A stretch of 64,000 nucleotides of DNA from Kosmotoga arenicorallina S304 (lineage in GTDB: Bacteria; Thermotogota; Thermotogae; Petrotogales; Kosmotogaceae): positions 1-64,000 of the forward strand of contig NZ_JFHK01000015.1 of the NCBI RefSeq assembly GCF_001636545.1, written 5' to 3'. Positions within the stretch are counted from its first letter, which is position 1. The number at the start of each line of letters is the position of its first letter. A program made the position numbers and the translations under genes. A model generated the notes under the pieces. It worked only from the letters and a program-made list of their open reading frames with translations. It ran no database searches and was not told the origin of the DNA. Positions 1 through 10,271 of the stretch are shown here, in pieces.

Positions 1-334
1 CAAGTCCTTCTATATCCAAAAAGAGGTTTACAATATCTTTGTTTATCCTGTGAAGAGGCAATTCTCTTACTCTCCTGGATATAGTCTGGAATGGAGGTAT
101 GTTTTTCAAGTCCAGGAGTTCCATGTATTTGGGATTCTTTTCTAAAAAGTCCTTTGCCCTGCGATATGAGACATCGCATAGCTTCAATAAAATGGAAACT
201 TTCAAGATGCTCTTGTCGGAATAAGCCTTTCTTCTACCTCTGCCTTGTTTGTTAACGAAGTTAGAAGGCAAAAGCTTGTCTAAGTACTCAATAATCTTTA
301 CAATATCGCTTTTTGTAAGTTCTTGTGGTACCAT
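1..334 (-). CDS. IS transposase, N-terminal part (cut by window edge)
   Basis: The minus strand reads open from an ATG at 334 to the window edge (111 codons). The protein begins MVPQELTKSD and has a basic stretch (GRGRRKAYSDKS, about residues 32-43) typical of the DNA-binding N-terminus of IS4/IS5-type DDE transposases. The catalytic DDE residues would lie outside the window, so the family is an inference. A strong ribosome-binding site (GAAAGGAGG) lies just upstream of the start at about 344-352. The gene is part of an insertion sequence whose outer end lies close to 410-420, directly next to a broken relA-like gene. Confidence 0.75.
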   Translation of the reverse strand, partial: MVPQELTKSDIVKIIEYLDKLLPSNFVNKQGRGRRKAYSDKSILKVSILLKLCDVSYRRAKDFLEKNPKYMELLDLKNIPPFQTISRRVRELPLHRINKDIVNLFLDIEGL

Positions 335-340
335 TTATTT

Positions 341-400
341 GGGCCTCCTTTCTTATGTTGGGATATTTCAATGGTACCACCATTGGAATTTGGGAGGCCC
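341..400 (-). promoter_or_regulatory. IS leader hairpin that can hide the transposase ribosome-binding site
   Basis: GGGCCTCC at 341-348 is complementary to GGAGGCCC at 393-400. A second stem, CAATGG/CCATTG at about 369-385, lies between them. In a minus-strand transcript the distal arm contains the GGAGG of the transposase ribosome-binding site, so folding would block translation. Transcripts that enter from flanking DNA would carry the whole hairpin. This resembles the anti-read-through control known for IS10 and IS50. Confidence 0.55.
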
Positions 401-422
401 ACTTTTTTCGCGACACCCTAAT

Positions 423-671
423 ATGTACAGAGTAAGAATTATAGTTGATTTCGACGCTTCCGACCGTTCAGTAATAAGCAAGGCGATAGAGAAGTTCAAA
501 GTGAAAGGCGCTAAAGTGATTAAATACTCCGTTGAATCCGGAAAATGGGGTTATGATTTCATGGATGCTAATATACTTGTAAAGGACCTTGGGCATCTAA
601 CATCAATAATGGAAAGCCTGCGAGCCATAAAAGGGGTCAAAAGAGTGGAGAGAGTTGGAGGTGCTGTATGA
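423..671 (+). pseudogene. relA: 3' remnant of RelA/SpoT (p)ppGpp synthetase/hydrolase (ACT domain)
   Basis: The frame 423-671 encodes about 82 residues (MYRVRIIVDFDASDRSV..., then an [15 protein letters not shown] end). This matches the beta-alpha-beta ACT domain that closes long RelA/SpoT proteins, which sense amino-acid starvation and make or degrade (p)ppGpp. The frame runs upstream without a credible start into the IS end, so the gene has been cut by the insertion; the catalytic half would lie beyond the left edge. The stop overlaps the dtd start as ATGA, and relA-dtd is a common bacterial gene pair, which supports the call. No ribosome-binding site precedes the in-frame ATG at 423, so independent translation of the fragment is doubtful. 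Confidence 0.7.
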
Positions 672-1114
672 GGGCAGTAGTCCAGAGAGTTAGTGAAGCT
701 TCGGTAAAGGTTGATGGAAAAATTGCAGGAAAAATTGGACACGGGATATTGCTGTTGCTTGGCGTTCAGGATGGAGACACTGATAAAGACCTCCAGTGGA
801 TGCTTGACAAGGTGTTGAATCTTCGGATCTTTGAAGATGAACAGGGAAAAATGAATCTTTCCTTGAAAGATGTACAGGGGCAGCTGTTGGTTGTTTCGCA
901 ATTTACCCTTCTGGGTGATGCTCGCAAAGGAAGAAGGCCTTCTTTTACCGAAGCTGCTTCACCGGAACTGGCAAAAACGTATTTTGAAAAGTTCATAGAT
1001 CTGGCTTCAAGAGAAGTCGGGGTAGAAGCTGGTGTTTTTCAGGAGCATATGGAAGTCCAGCTTGTTAACGATGGACCGGTGACAATTCTTCTTGATTCAA
1101 ATAAGTTGTTTTAA
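668..1114 (+). CDS. dtd: D-aminoacyl-tRNA deacylase
   Basis: This is a 148-residue protein of normal family length. It removes D-amino acids, and glycine from mischarged tRNA(Ala), in the cytoplasm. The SQFTL active-site strand is at residues 77-81, and the NDGPVT segment (134-139) carries the Gly-cisPro chirality-selecting motif. The start ATG overlaps the stop of the relA remnant, so the gene was once translationally coupled to relA. With the IS inserted upstream, its expression may now depend on read-through from the IS or from the fragmentary relA. Confidence 0.95.
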   Translation: MRAVVQRVSEASVKVDGKIAGKIGHGILLLLGVQDGDTDKDLQWMLDKVLNLRIFEDEQGKMNLSLKDVQGQLLVVSQFTLLGDARKGRRPSFTEAASPELAKTYFEKFIDLASREVGVEAGVFQEHMEVQLVNDGPVTILLDSNKLF

Positions 1115-1136
1115 TTTCCCATAGGAGGTGCATTTT

Positions 1137-1622
1137 GTGAAAAAGCTTGGTCTTATCCTTACAATTGTGCTGGTTTTGGTTGGAGCTCTTGTTATTTCTG
1201 ATAACGCCTCAGGACCGGCTAACCCGGCCAAGATTGTCTATCTTGACATTCAAAAAGTGCTGGAATCAACTGAAGAATGGCAGGACTTAAACAAGAGCTA
1301 TCAGGAAGATTTTGCCTTTTACCAGAAGCAGCTGGATAACCTGACAAAGGAATATCAGGATATGGTAAAATCCGGGGCAAGTAGCACAGCACTCGCTACA
1401 AAGCAGCAAGAAATACTCACGAAAAAGGCACAGTACGAACAGACGCTCCAGCAGACATACAATTCGAAAACTCAGGTAATATTAGATCAGATCAAAAAGA
1501 GAATAGAAGACTATGCCTCATTCTATGATTATGACCTGATTCTTTCAAAAGATTCTGTTGTTTATGGCAATGGGACATATGATATAACCGATATGGTTAT
1601 TGAATACCTGAAAGGATTCTAA
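1137..1622 (+). CDS. OmpH/Skp-like periplasmic chaperone-like protein
   Basis: This protein has 161 residues, starting at GTG 1137, nine bases after an AGGAGGTG site; an earlier in-frame GTG at 1128 lies inside that site. A hydrophobic segment at residues 4-20 looks like a signal anchor or signal peptide. A KIVYLDIQKVL strand follows, then a long charged alpha-helical region (about 45-115) rich in E, K and Q, as in the coiled-coil tentacles of Skp. The family binds unfolded outer-membrane proteins in the periplasm. In Thermotogota it would act under the toga. It sits directly upstream of an LptB-like ATPase, which suggests an envelope role. The Skp assignment rests on architecture rather than strong motifs. 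Confidence 0.7.
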   Translation: MKKLGLILTIVLVLVGALVISDNASGPANPAKIVYLDIQKVLESTEEWQDLNKSYQEDFAFYQKQLDNLTKEYQDMVKSGASSTALATKQQEILTKKAQYEQTLQQTYNSKTQVILDQIKKRIEDYASFYDYDLILSKDSVVYGNGTYDITDMVIEYLKGF

Positions 1623-1625
1623 TGT

Positions 1626-2342
1626 GTGAGTGCAGTTCTCGAATGTATAGGGCTTTATAAGAACTTTGGCAAGAGGCAGGTATTAAGAGACGTTTCTATA
1701 AAGGCACAGTCCGGGCAGGTGGTTGGTATCCTCGGTCCCAATGGAGCGGGGAAAACCACCGCCTTTAAATCAATTCTTGGTATTGTGATACCTGACAAAG
1801 GTGAGATCTTTTTGAACGATGAAAGAATAACCCACCTCCCGATACATGAAAGAGCAAAGCGGGGTATCGCCTATCTACCACAGGAAAGCTCTATTTTCAG
1901 AGGCCTTGCTGTCAAGGAGAACCTTGAGGTTATACTCAGATTAAATGGTAAAAGCGGAGCAGAGCTAAAAGAGATTTCCGAAAGGTTGATGGATGATTTC
2001 GGTATCGCACACCTGAAAGATCAACAGGCCGATCTCATTTCCGGTGGTGAGAAGAGAAGGTTGGAATTCGCCAGGACACTCACACTTTTGCCTCATTTCA
2101 TTCTTCTTGACGAACCCTTTGTTGGAATTGACCCCATTACGGTTAAGGATATCCAGAAAATGATCTTAAAGCTCAAAGAACGCTCAATAGGCGTTATCGT
2201 AACTGACCACGATGTGAACAGCTTGAGAAAGGTTGTAGATGTTCTTTATGTTCTGAACAAAGGCGAAGTAATCGCTTCAGGACTACCCGGGGAAGTACTC
2301 AGAGATCCAAAGGTAATAGAAAATTATCTCGGGGCTGATTGA
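1626..2342 (+). CDS. lptB: LptB-like ABC transporter ATP-binding protein
   Basis: This 238-residue single nucleotide-binding domain has Walker A GPNGAGKTT (37-45), a Q-loop at YLPQES, signature SGGEKRR (139-145), Walker B ILLDEP (159-164) and a switch His at 195. The SGGEKRR signature and the PQESSIFRGLAV stretch are typical of LptB, the motor that drives LPS export in Gram-negative bacteria. It starts at GTG 1626, three bases after the OmpH-like stop. Thermotogota lack typical LPS, so the cargo is unclear. No membrane partner (LptF/G) is present in this window. Confidence 0.85.
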   Translation: MSAVLECIGLYKNFGKRQVLRDVSIKAQSGQVVGILGPNGAGKTTAFKSILGIVIPDKGEIFLNDERITHLPIHERAKRGIAYLPQESSIFRGLAVKENLEVILRLNGKSGAELKEISERLMDDFGIAHLKDQQADLISGGEKRRLEFARTLTLLPHFILLDEPFVGIDPITVKDIQKMILKLKERSIGVIVTDHDVNSLRKVVDVLYVLNKGEVIASGLPGEVLRDPKVIENYLGAD

Positions 2343-2346
2343 TACA

Positions 2347-4713
<2,367 letters not shown>

Positions 4714-4714
4714 A

Positions 4715-5995
4715 GTGACGAAAGACATAAAGAAAGTGTTGGACAGCATCCAGAGTGAAATTGAGGGAAGAGAAGAATACAACGTAAAGGAAATGCTGCA
4801 ATCGCCATCGGCCTTTATACGTTCAAAAGCAATAAAGGAGCTCTCTGCCTCAAATATTTCAGTTGACCGCCAGCAGCTTGAAAGCTTCCTTGAGGATCCT
4901 TCATACAGCGTGAGAAAAGCCGCGGTAGAGTTGCTTGGAAAACGCGGGATTGATGATGAGTTACTGGTATCGATGCTAGATGACCCCAATGAGACTGTAA
5001 GATCTACAGCGGTCAAATACCTCACCGAGTTAGGTTTATTGACAGAAGAATTAACTGAAAAAATATCCAAAGATCCATCATCAAAAGTGAGGAAGGCACT
5101 TGTCGAAGGTCTTATCGACCAGGGAGCAGAGCTGGAAGAATTGAAAGCCTTTGAAAATGACCCGGGCAATGATATAAGGGAGATATTAAAGGTTTTCATG
5201 GGACAGGTCCCCCTTGAAGAAACAGAATTGCTCCTGCTTCCAAAAAGACTCCAAAAAATTGCCCTTGCTTCGGCAGTGAAGGTAAAGGATACCCGGGCAA
5301 TGAATCTTCTCGTTGAAAAGGTAAAGACCTTTAACACTCCTACGCTCAAAGCAATTGCCATCGAATATCTGGGAACCTTCCCGGAAGAAATAGCTAAAGA
5401 CACCCTGATGAATTTTGTGAAATCCGATGACAAAACAGTGTCAATTGCAGCAGTAAAAACCTATGGGAAGGCCTTTGGTTATGGAAGCGAATTGCTTCCC
5501 TATGCTGAAAGCTTCGTCCGGGATCCTGATGAAGAGAAAAGAATAATTGGAGCCCAGATACTCAAAAGGCTCATGGAACCTTCAACAGTAGACCTGTTAA
5601 GGGAAAATCTCAACGACCCGTCTGACAGGGTGCGTTCTGTAATAATAGAGGCACTGGGAAACATGCTAGATTATTCCCTGGAAGAAGTTGTTGATAGATC
5701 ATTGGCTTCTACATCAACAAGATTGAAAAAGGCTGCACTGAGAGCCACGAAAAAATTGAAATTGACGAGTGTGGAAAGCGGTGTAGTCAACATTTTAGGA
5801 AGCATAAAAGAGGAAAATTCCCTCCGCATTCTTGCGGTCTCTGTTGCTGGTTATTTGAAATATGAGTCAGCAATACCTCAACTTGCAAGAATTATACAAA
5901 CCCCGGAAGCATCCGGTAAGCTTAGACTGGCGGCTGCCAGGGCTCTGGCGCGCATTGCTCCGCAGCAATTGCTAGAACTCTTCGGTATCAGTTGA
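4715..5995 (+). CDS. HEAT-repeat protein
   Basis: This is a 426-residue all-helical protein made of repeated ~30-residue units such as DPSYSVRKAAVELLGKRG, DPNETVRSTAVKYLTEL and DPSDRVRSVIIEALGNM. These are HEAT-type repeats (D-P-x-x-x-V-R-x-x-A consensus). HEAT solenoids act as protein-binding scaffolds; no catalytic motif is seen. GTG 4715 is preferred because GAGGAG lies about nine bases upstream, whereas GTG 4706 overlaps that site. The gene follows the pseudopilin-like gene by one base, and the pair may function together. Its end overlaps the convergent ecfT by eight bases. Confidence 0.8.
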   Translation: MTKDIKKVLDSIQSEIEGREEYNVKEMLQSPSAFIRSKAIKELSASNISVDRQQLESFLEDPSYSVRKAAVELLGKRGIDDELLVSMLDDPNETVRSTAVKYLTELGLLTEELTEKISKDPSSKVRKALVEGLIDQGAELEELKAFENDPGNDIREILKVFMGQVPLEETELLLLPKRLQKIALASAVKVKDTRAMNLLVEKVKTFNTPTLKAIAIEYLGTFPEEIAKDTLMNFVKSDDKTVSIAAVKTYGKAFGYGSELLPYAESFVRDPDEEKRIIGAQILKRLMEPSTVDLLRENLNDPSDRVRSVIIEALGNMLDYSLEEVVDRSLASTSTRLKKAALRATKKLKLTSVESGVVNILGSIKEENSLRILAVSVAGYLKYESAIPQLARIIQTPEASGKLRLAAARALARIAPQQLLELFGIS

Positions 5996-6770
5996 TAATG
6001 ATACTCAATATTATGAGAAAGCTCATAAGCGCAAAGAGCTTTTCGCCGAGACCGAATTTTTCCTTTGAACATCTTACTCTTTCATAACGGCCGTAGTATC
6101 GCATATCCATTGCTACAGCCAGTTCCTCTGACTTGCGCAGCGCAAGCACAACAAGGGGAATGATAACCGATAGTGATGATTTCAGCCTTTTGAACAGATT
6201 TTTACTTTCAAAATCTGCTCCCCTAGCCTTTTGAGAGAGCACAATATTCTCCATCTCCTGAGACAATATCGGAATAAATCGCAAAGCTATGGAAAAAACC
6301 AGCCCCGTATCAGCGGATAATTTTTTTGGAAACCTAAATTTAAACATAAGGCTTTCTATTGCCTTTGCGATGGATAAAGGTTGGGTTGTATAAGACAGCA
6401 GTGCGCTGTACAAAATCGCTCCAATTATCCTCGCACTGTAGCTGAAAGCCCCCATAACTCCTTCAAGGGTAATACTTAGCTTTCCTATAGATAGTAAAAT
6501 TCTGCCAGGTGTAAAGAAAAGTTGAAAGACAAAGATCATTAGCAACAGAAGCCAGATACTCCGGATGACCCTCAAATACTGCTTCAACTGGATATTGCTT
6601 AAACGTGCTAATATGAGGAAGTAGAGAAAAAACAAAGAAAAATCCAGGGCCGTGGAGCAGAAAAAGGAAATCACCGCCATCCCTATAAACCCTATGAATT
6701 TTGTTCTCGCATCAAGGTCATGAATAGGCGAAGCTACATTAATAAATCTTCCGAGTGGCAACTGTCTCAT
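5988..6770 (-). CDS. ecfT: ECF transporter transmembrane protein EcfT
   Basis: The protein has 260 residues from ATG 6770, with a GAGGAA site about 11 bases upstream; a longer in-frame reading into queD has no support. It has five or six hydrophobic segments. A cytoplasmic coupling region carries an ARG motif (QKARGAD) and the later AMDMRYYG variant of the second coupling motif. EcfT links vitamin-binding S subunits to EcfA ATPases for uptake of vitamins or metals. Neither ATPase nor an S component is in this window. It follows queD with seven bases between, so a queuosine-precursor or pterin-related cargo is possible, but this is only context. Confidence 0.85.
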   Translation of the reverse strand: MRQLPLGRFINVASPIHDLDARTKFIGFIGMAVISFFCSTALDFSLFFLYFLILARLSNIQLKQYLRVIRSIWLLLLMIFVFQLFFTPGRILLSIGKLSITLEGVMGAFSYSARIIGAILYSALLSYTTQPLSIAKAIESLMFKFRFPKKLSADTGLVFSIALRFIPILSQEMENIVLSQKARGADFESKNLFKRLKSSLSVIIPLVVLALRKSEELAVAMDMRYYGRYERVRCSKEKFGLGEKLFALMSFLIILSIIIN

Positions 6771-6777
6771 CACTGTA

Positions 6778-7140
6778 TTATTCTTCCTCAAGATACCTGA
6801 CGAAACTTGTTGGGGTTTCCCACAAAGTGATTTCGTGTAGCTTTCTGTGTTCATCATTTATGAGGTGCTTCAACCTGTCGAAAATCCACTTTGCAATGTT
6901 TTCAGCCGTGGGTTGTTCAATTATTTCGTTTATATAAGAATGATCCAGATGCCTTAATATTTCATTTCTGACCACTTCTTTGAGCTCTATAAAATCAATG
7001 ACCATACCTTCGCTGTCAGGTTTACCTGCAACCGTAACTCGCAGTTTATAGGTATGGCCATGAAGCTTTTCGCATTTCCCATGGTATCTTATCAAATTAT
7101 GTGCCGCATCGAAACTGAACTCCTTCGTAACATAGTACAT
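6778..7140 (-). CDS. queD: 6-carboxytetrahydropterin synthase
   Basis: This 120-residue QueD/PTPS-family enzyme has FDAAHNL with zinc ligand His14, catalytic Cys23 in GKCEKLHGHTY, and zinc ligands His27 and His29. A conserved DHSYIN follows, and PTAENIA lies near the C-terminus. It makes 6-carboxy-5,6,7,8-tetrahydropterin from dihydroneopterin triphosphate, the second step towards preQ0 and queuosine. The Cys and size fit QueD rather than eukaryotic PTPS. It lies between a nuclease gene and ecfT on the same strand. queA, a late step of the pathway, is elsewhere in the window (31845). Confidence 0.93.
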   Translation of the reverse strand: MYYVTKEFSFDAAHNLIRYHGKCEKLHGHTYKLRVTVAGKPDSEGMVIDFIELKEVVRNEILRHLDHSYINEIIEQPTAENIAKWIFDRLKHLINDEHRKLHEITLWETPTSFVRYLEEE

Positions 7141-7170
7141 TCGATCAACTCCTTACTTCCAGGATTTCAC

Positions 7171-8082
7171 TCAGCTTTCTTCAGCAAAGCATATCTCTTT
7201 GAACTCGCAGTAATTGCAATTTTTGGAGCGACTTCTGGGAAAAGCAGAGATGTCCTTTGGTTTATTGGCAGCTGGGTCTTCAAGGTATTTATCCAGCTCC
7301 CGTATACTACGCGAAATGTATTCTCTCAGTGCTCCGATTTGCTCCGGCGTAAATCTGTATTTGGCTCTTTCGCCGCTGAGCAAATATTCGTCAACGCATT
7401 TTATCATAGATAGCTTTACTGCCGGGTATTTTTCAAGTACATATATAACATACAGTCCCAGCTGAAAAGCATCTCTTTCTGGTTTCTTTTGACCGGTTTT
7501 CCAATCAACTATGGTGATATTTCCCTCTGTATCCTGATGCAAGAAATCGATTACCGAGTAAACCCTGATACCTTCAAAGAAAAAACTGGGAAAATTCTCA
7601 TCCACTTCAATGGCTTTCACTTCATTTCGTAGAACTCTCCTGAAAGAAAAAGATTTCTGAAAGTTCAGCAGGGAAGTTTTTATTCTCTTCAAAATATCCT
7701 TGCTGTTTTTCCTTAACCAATCTTCATTGCCATAATACAACTCAGAAAGAACAATGTATTCCTTTGGCCACTTTTGCCAATCCTGAAGGTGTTTGGAGGA
7801 ATCTATCCAGGCTTCTCTCAACCTCGAGCGAATTCTTTCAAAAGAATCCTTTGGTGAGAAACTTTTTTCCAGAATGGCGGTTTTTATTTCTTCGTGAAGG
7901 GCCTGACCGGAAATAGTGTATATGTTTTGCAATTTGCTCAAAAGATATGCCTTTCTTTCCAATTCGCTGGCACCTGATTGCCAGCCTTTCCACGAAAGAA
8001 AGGTTTTGTAATAATATTTTCGCTTACACTCTTCAAATAATTTTTGCTTTGATAGAGACCAGCTTTTTTCCGGATAATCCAT
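7171..8082 (-). CDS. PD-(D/E)XK nuclease, RecB/AddB C-terminal type, with probable 4Fe-4S cluster
   Basis: This 303-residue protein has the RecB-nuclease motif set: a His in GQALHEE, an Asp in VIDFLH, D-x-K in IVDWKTGQ, and a QLGLY helix. Cys19 together with Cys289, Cys292 and Cys298 (CNYC...C) matches the split Cys pattern that ligates a 4Fe-4S cluster in AddB and Cas4. It is likely an exonuclease or nickase on DNA ends. No cas genes or repeats are nearby, so a CRISPR role is not supported. It ends 30 bases before queD on the same strand. Confidence 0.88.
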   Translation of the reverse strand: MDYPEKSWSLSKQKLFEECKRKYYYKTFLSWKGWQSGASELERKAYLLSKLQNIYTISGQALHEEIKTAILEKSFSPKDSFERIRSRLREAWIDSSKHLQDWQKWPKEYIVLSELYYGNEDWLRKNSKDILKRIKTSLLNFQKSFSFRRVLRNEVKAIEVDENFPSFFFEGIRVYSVIDFLHQDTEGNITIVDWKTGQKKPERDAFQLGLYVIYVLEKYPAVKLSMIKCVDEYLLSGERAKYRFTPEQIGALREYISRSIRELDKYLEDPAANKPKDISAFPRSRSKNCNYCEFKEICFAEES

Positions 8083-8147
8083 ATCGTTTTAGCAAAAGCC
8101 ACAGAAAGGCTTCGGCTCCTCCTTTCAGAATTTTAGATATCGGGATA

Positions 8148-8564
8148 TTAAGTCAGAGGGCTGAATTGCTCCCCTGCAATTCTCTTCAGAGAAAGAGCAT
8201 TGGCTTTCTGAATAAATAATTCAACGGTATTGCACACAGTGGCCCCGAATAAATGCCCGCCCAGGCATTCATGAGAGGGACCGGCTAATGAAGCGTGTAA
8301 ATGAACAAAAACCTCACTATCTTTCAAAGCGATATTGCCCTGAAGCGAAAGCAACTCGTGAGGCATCGAGAAGAAATGTTTCTCATATCTCATACCCTGG
8401 ATGTTAAACCAGCCAAGCTCAAAATCTCTCAACATACCTATGCCACTGATTATAATTCCAGAGCTAATTCCAGTATCATGGAGCACATTTTTCAGACTTT
8501 CAAAAAAATTCTCGTGGTTATCAAATCTAATGAATAAAATATTGCTTTCCTCACGATAAATCAT
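8148..8564 (-). CDS. PPC-domain (DUF296) DNA-binding-like protein
   Basis: This 138-residue protein is all PPC/DUF296 domain. It has SGIIISGIGML near residues 33-43, a paired HLHASLAG and GGHLFGATV with clustered His residues, and a VELFIQ strand. In plants the domain occurs in AT-hook proteins; bacterial stand-alone versions form trimers with a possible metal site and unknown function. It is preceded by AGAAGGGGGTG about six bases before ATG 8564. It runs divergently from the YjbQ-type gene at 8649, so the two share an 84-base control region. Confidence 0.8.
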   Translation of the reverse strand: MIYREESNILFIRFDNHENFFESLKNVLHDTGISSGIIISGIGMLRDFELGWFNIQGMRYEKHFFSMPHELLSLQGNIALKDSEVFVHLHASLAGPSHECLGGHLFGATVCNTVELFIQKANALSLKRIAGEQFSPLT

Positions 8565-8648
8565 TTTGTCACCCCCTTCTTATAAGTTTAACACCATTTC
8601 TGATGATAAAATGTAATAGAGATTCATCAGTAAGAGGAGGGAATTTTC

Positions 8649-9065
8649 ATGAAAAGTTACAGGAAAGAGCTCTGGTTTCATACAAATAAAAGGAGAGAGT
8701 TTATCAATATAACCCCGATGGTTGAAGAATGTGTCCGGGAGAGCGGGATAAAAGAAGGGCTCTGTCTTGTCAACGCCATGCACATCACTGCAAGCGTATT
8801 CATTAATGATGACGAGTCAGGACTGCATAACGATTTTGAACGCTGGCTTGAGAAGTTAGCTCCAGAAAAACCCTATTCTCAGTATGAACATAACGGGTTT
8901 GAAGACAACGCTGATGCACATTTGAAGAGAACGATAATGGGCCGAGAGGTAGTGGTAGCAATTACCAACGGGAAGTTGGATTTTGGCCCATGGGAACAGA
9001 TATTTTATGGAGAATTTGATGGAAAAAGGAAAAAGCGCGTTCTTGTGAAGATAATCGGTGAATGA
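8649..9065 (+). CDS. YjbQ/UPF0047 family protein
   Basis: This 138-residue protein matches the YjbQ family. It has [13 protein letters not shown], a DNADAHLKR segment with conserved His, and the C-terminal [16 protein letters not shown] signature. Some members have been reported to have weak thiamine-phosphate synthase activity; the true role is unknown. The start ATG is preceded by GAGGAGGG (8635-8642). It is divergent from the PPC-domain gene. Confidence 0.88.
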   Translation: MKSYRKELWFHTNKRREFINITPMVEECVRESGIKEGLCLVNAMHITASVFINDDESGLHNDFERWLEKLAPEKPYSQYEHNGFEDNADAHLKRTIMGREVVVAITNGKLDFGPWEQIFYGEFDGKRKKRVLVKIIGE

Positions 9066-9116
9066 ATTTATATTCTGTTTTTAGTTAGCAGTATTCAAAT
9101 GTTGTGGGGGTTTAAT

Positions 9117-10271
9117 ATGCGAATAGCTATGTTTTCCGATACTTACTTGCCTCAGGTAAATGGCGTTGTTACTATGATCAAGCTGTTGAAAGATTATCTT
9201 GAAAAAGAGGGGCATGATGTTTTCATTTTCACAGTGTCTCACCCCAAAGCCAGACCTGAAAAGAACGTATTCCGATTCAGGTCGTTCCAGTTCCCATGGG
9301 AAAAGCAGCACCGTGTGGCTTCGCCAATGGTCTTCAAAGAAGCCGAAGAGATAATTCAGGATTTAAAAGTGGATTTAATACATACCCACACGATGATAGT
9401 AATGGGTTATATAGGAAACATAATTGCCGGAAGGCATGGAATTCCTTCGGTTAATACTTATCATACCCTGATGGAAGATTATGTTCATTACATACCCTTT
9501 TTCAACAATTTTTTGAAAGAGCTTGTGGTGGATCAAACAAGAAGATTTTGCAATAAACACAACGCTATAATCGTTCCCTCAAATAAAGTAAAGAACTTAC
9601 TTACAAATTACGGGGTATCTTCGGAGATTGTGGTGATTCCAAATGGTATAAAATTGGAAAACTTCGAAAAGCCGTTCTCCGAAGAGGAAAAGATTGCATT
9701 CAGAAAGAGGTGGGACATCCCTGATGATGCGTCGTTAATGATCTTTGTTGGCAGGCTCGGGAAAGAAAAAGGCGTTGAATATCTTATAGATAATCTGGCA
9801 AGGATAAACTCAAAGCATCCTGATACCCGTTTGCTGATTGTCGGTGACGGTCCGGAGAGGAAAAACCTTATTTCACAAGCGAAAAAACTCGGGATAAAGA
9901 AGAAAGTAATTCTTACAGGTTATCTAAAATGGCCTGAGGAAGTTTCCCTGGCTTATCAAGCCAGTGACCTTTTTGTTATGGCTTCTCATACAGAAACCTT
10001 TGGCGTCGTTCTCGTGGAAGCCATGATAAATGGATTGCCGGTTGTTGCCTTTCATGATGAAGCCTTTGACAACATCATCGAAAACAATGTGAATGGTTAT
10101 ATGGTTGAACGAAAAGATGAGCTTTATAAGGCGATGGATCTTTTGCTTTCATCAGAAGAACTACGTAAAAAAATGGGACAAACAGCCAGGGAAACCGCAA
10201 AGAAATTCAGTATCGAAAATCACGTAAGAAAAACCCTGAACCTTTATGACAAAGTGATTAGCGATCGTTAG
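9117..10271 (+). CDS. GT4-family glycosyltransferase
   Basis: This 384-residue GT-B enzyme starts MRIAMFSDTYLPQVNGVV, the nucleotide-sugar glycosyltransferase N-terminus typical of diacylglycerol and phosphatidylinositol glycosyltransferases. IHTHTMIVMG follows, and the E-x7-E motif sits in SHTETFGVVLVEAM. ATG 9117 is chosen over 9099, because the GTGGGGG site precedes it by about six bases. It probably transfers a sugar to a lipid acceptor at the inner face of the membrane. A second GT4 enzyme and a flippase-like membrane protein lie convergently next to it, which suggests shared work in glycolipid synthesis. Confidence 0.88.
   Translation: MRIAMFSDTYLPQVNGVVTMIKLLKDYLEKEGHDVFIFTVSHPKARPEKNVFRFRSFQFPWEKQHRVASPMVFKEAEEIIQDLKVDLIHTHTMIVMGYIGNIIAGRHGIPSVNTYHTLMEDYVHYIPFFNNFLKELVVDQTRRFCNKHNAIIVPSNKVKNLLTNYGVSSEIVVIPNGIKLENFEKPFSEEEKIAFRKRWDIPDDASLMIFVGRLGKEKGVEYLIDNLARINSKHPDTRLLIVGDGPERKNLISQAKKLGIKKKVILTGYLKWPEEVSLAYQASDLFVMASHTETFGVVLVEAMINGLPVVAFHDEAFDNIIENNVNGYMVERKDELYKAMDLLLSSEELRKKMGQTARETAKKFSIENHVRKTLNLYDKVISDR

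Larger units (their letters stand above)
1..420 (-). mobile_element. Insertion sequence, right-hand portion
   Basis: The transposase start at 334, its leader, and a terminal sequence reading GGGTGTCGCGAAAAAAG on the minus strand (about 401-417) mark one end of an IS element. Immediately beyond it the plus strand resumes a RelA/SpoT-like reading frame with no start of its own. The other IS end and the target duplication are outside the window, so the exact boundary (roughly 411-420) is not fixed. Confidence 0.7.

Noticed and set aside
249-422. Plus-strand extension of the relA remnant that looks like a signal peptide with LFVSSC
   Set aside because: It is antisense to the transposase start and its leader; the hydrophobic stretch arises from the reverse strand. 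The remnant really begins at the IS border.
7171-8082. Cas4 and a CRISPR locus
   Set aside because: The nuclease has the Fe-S Cys pattern, but no repeat arrays or cas genes are seen anywhere in the window.
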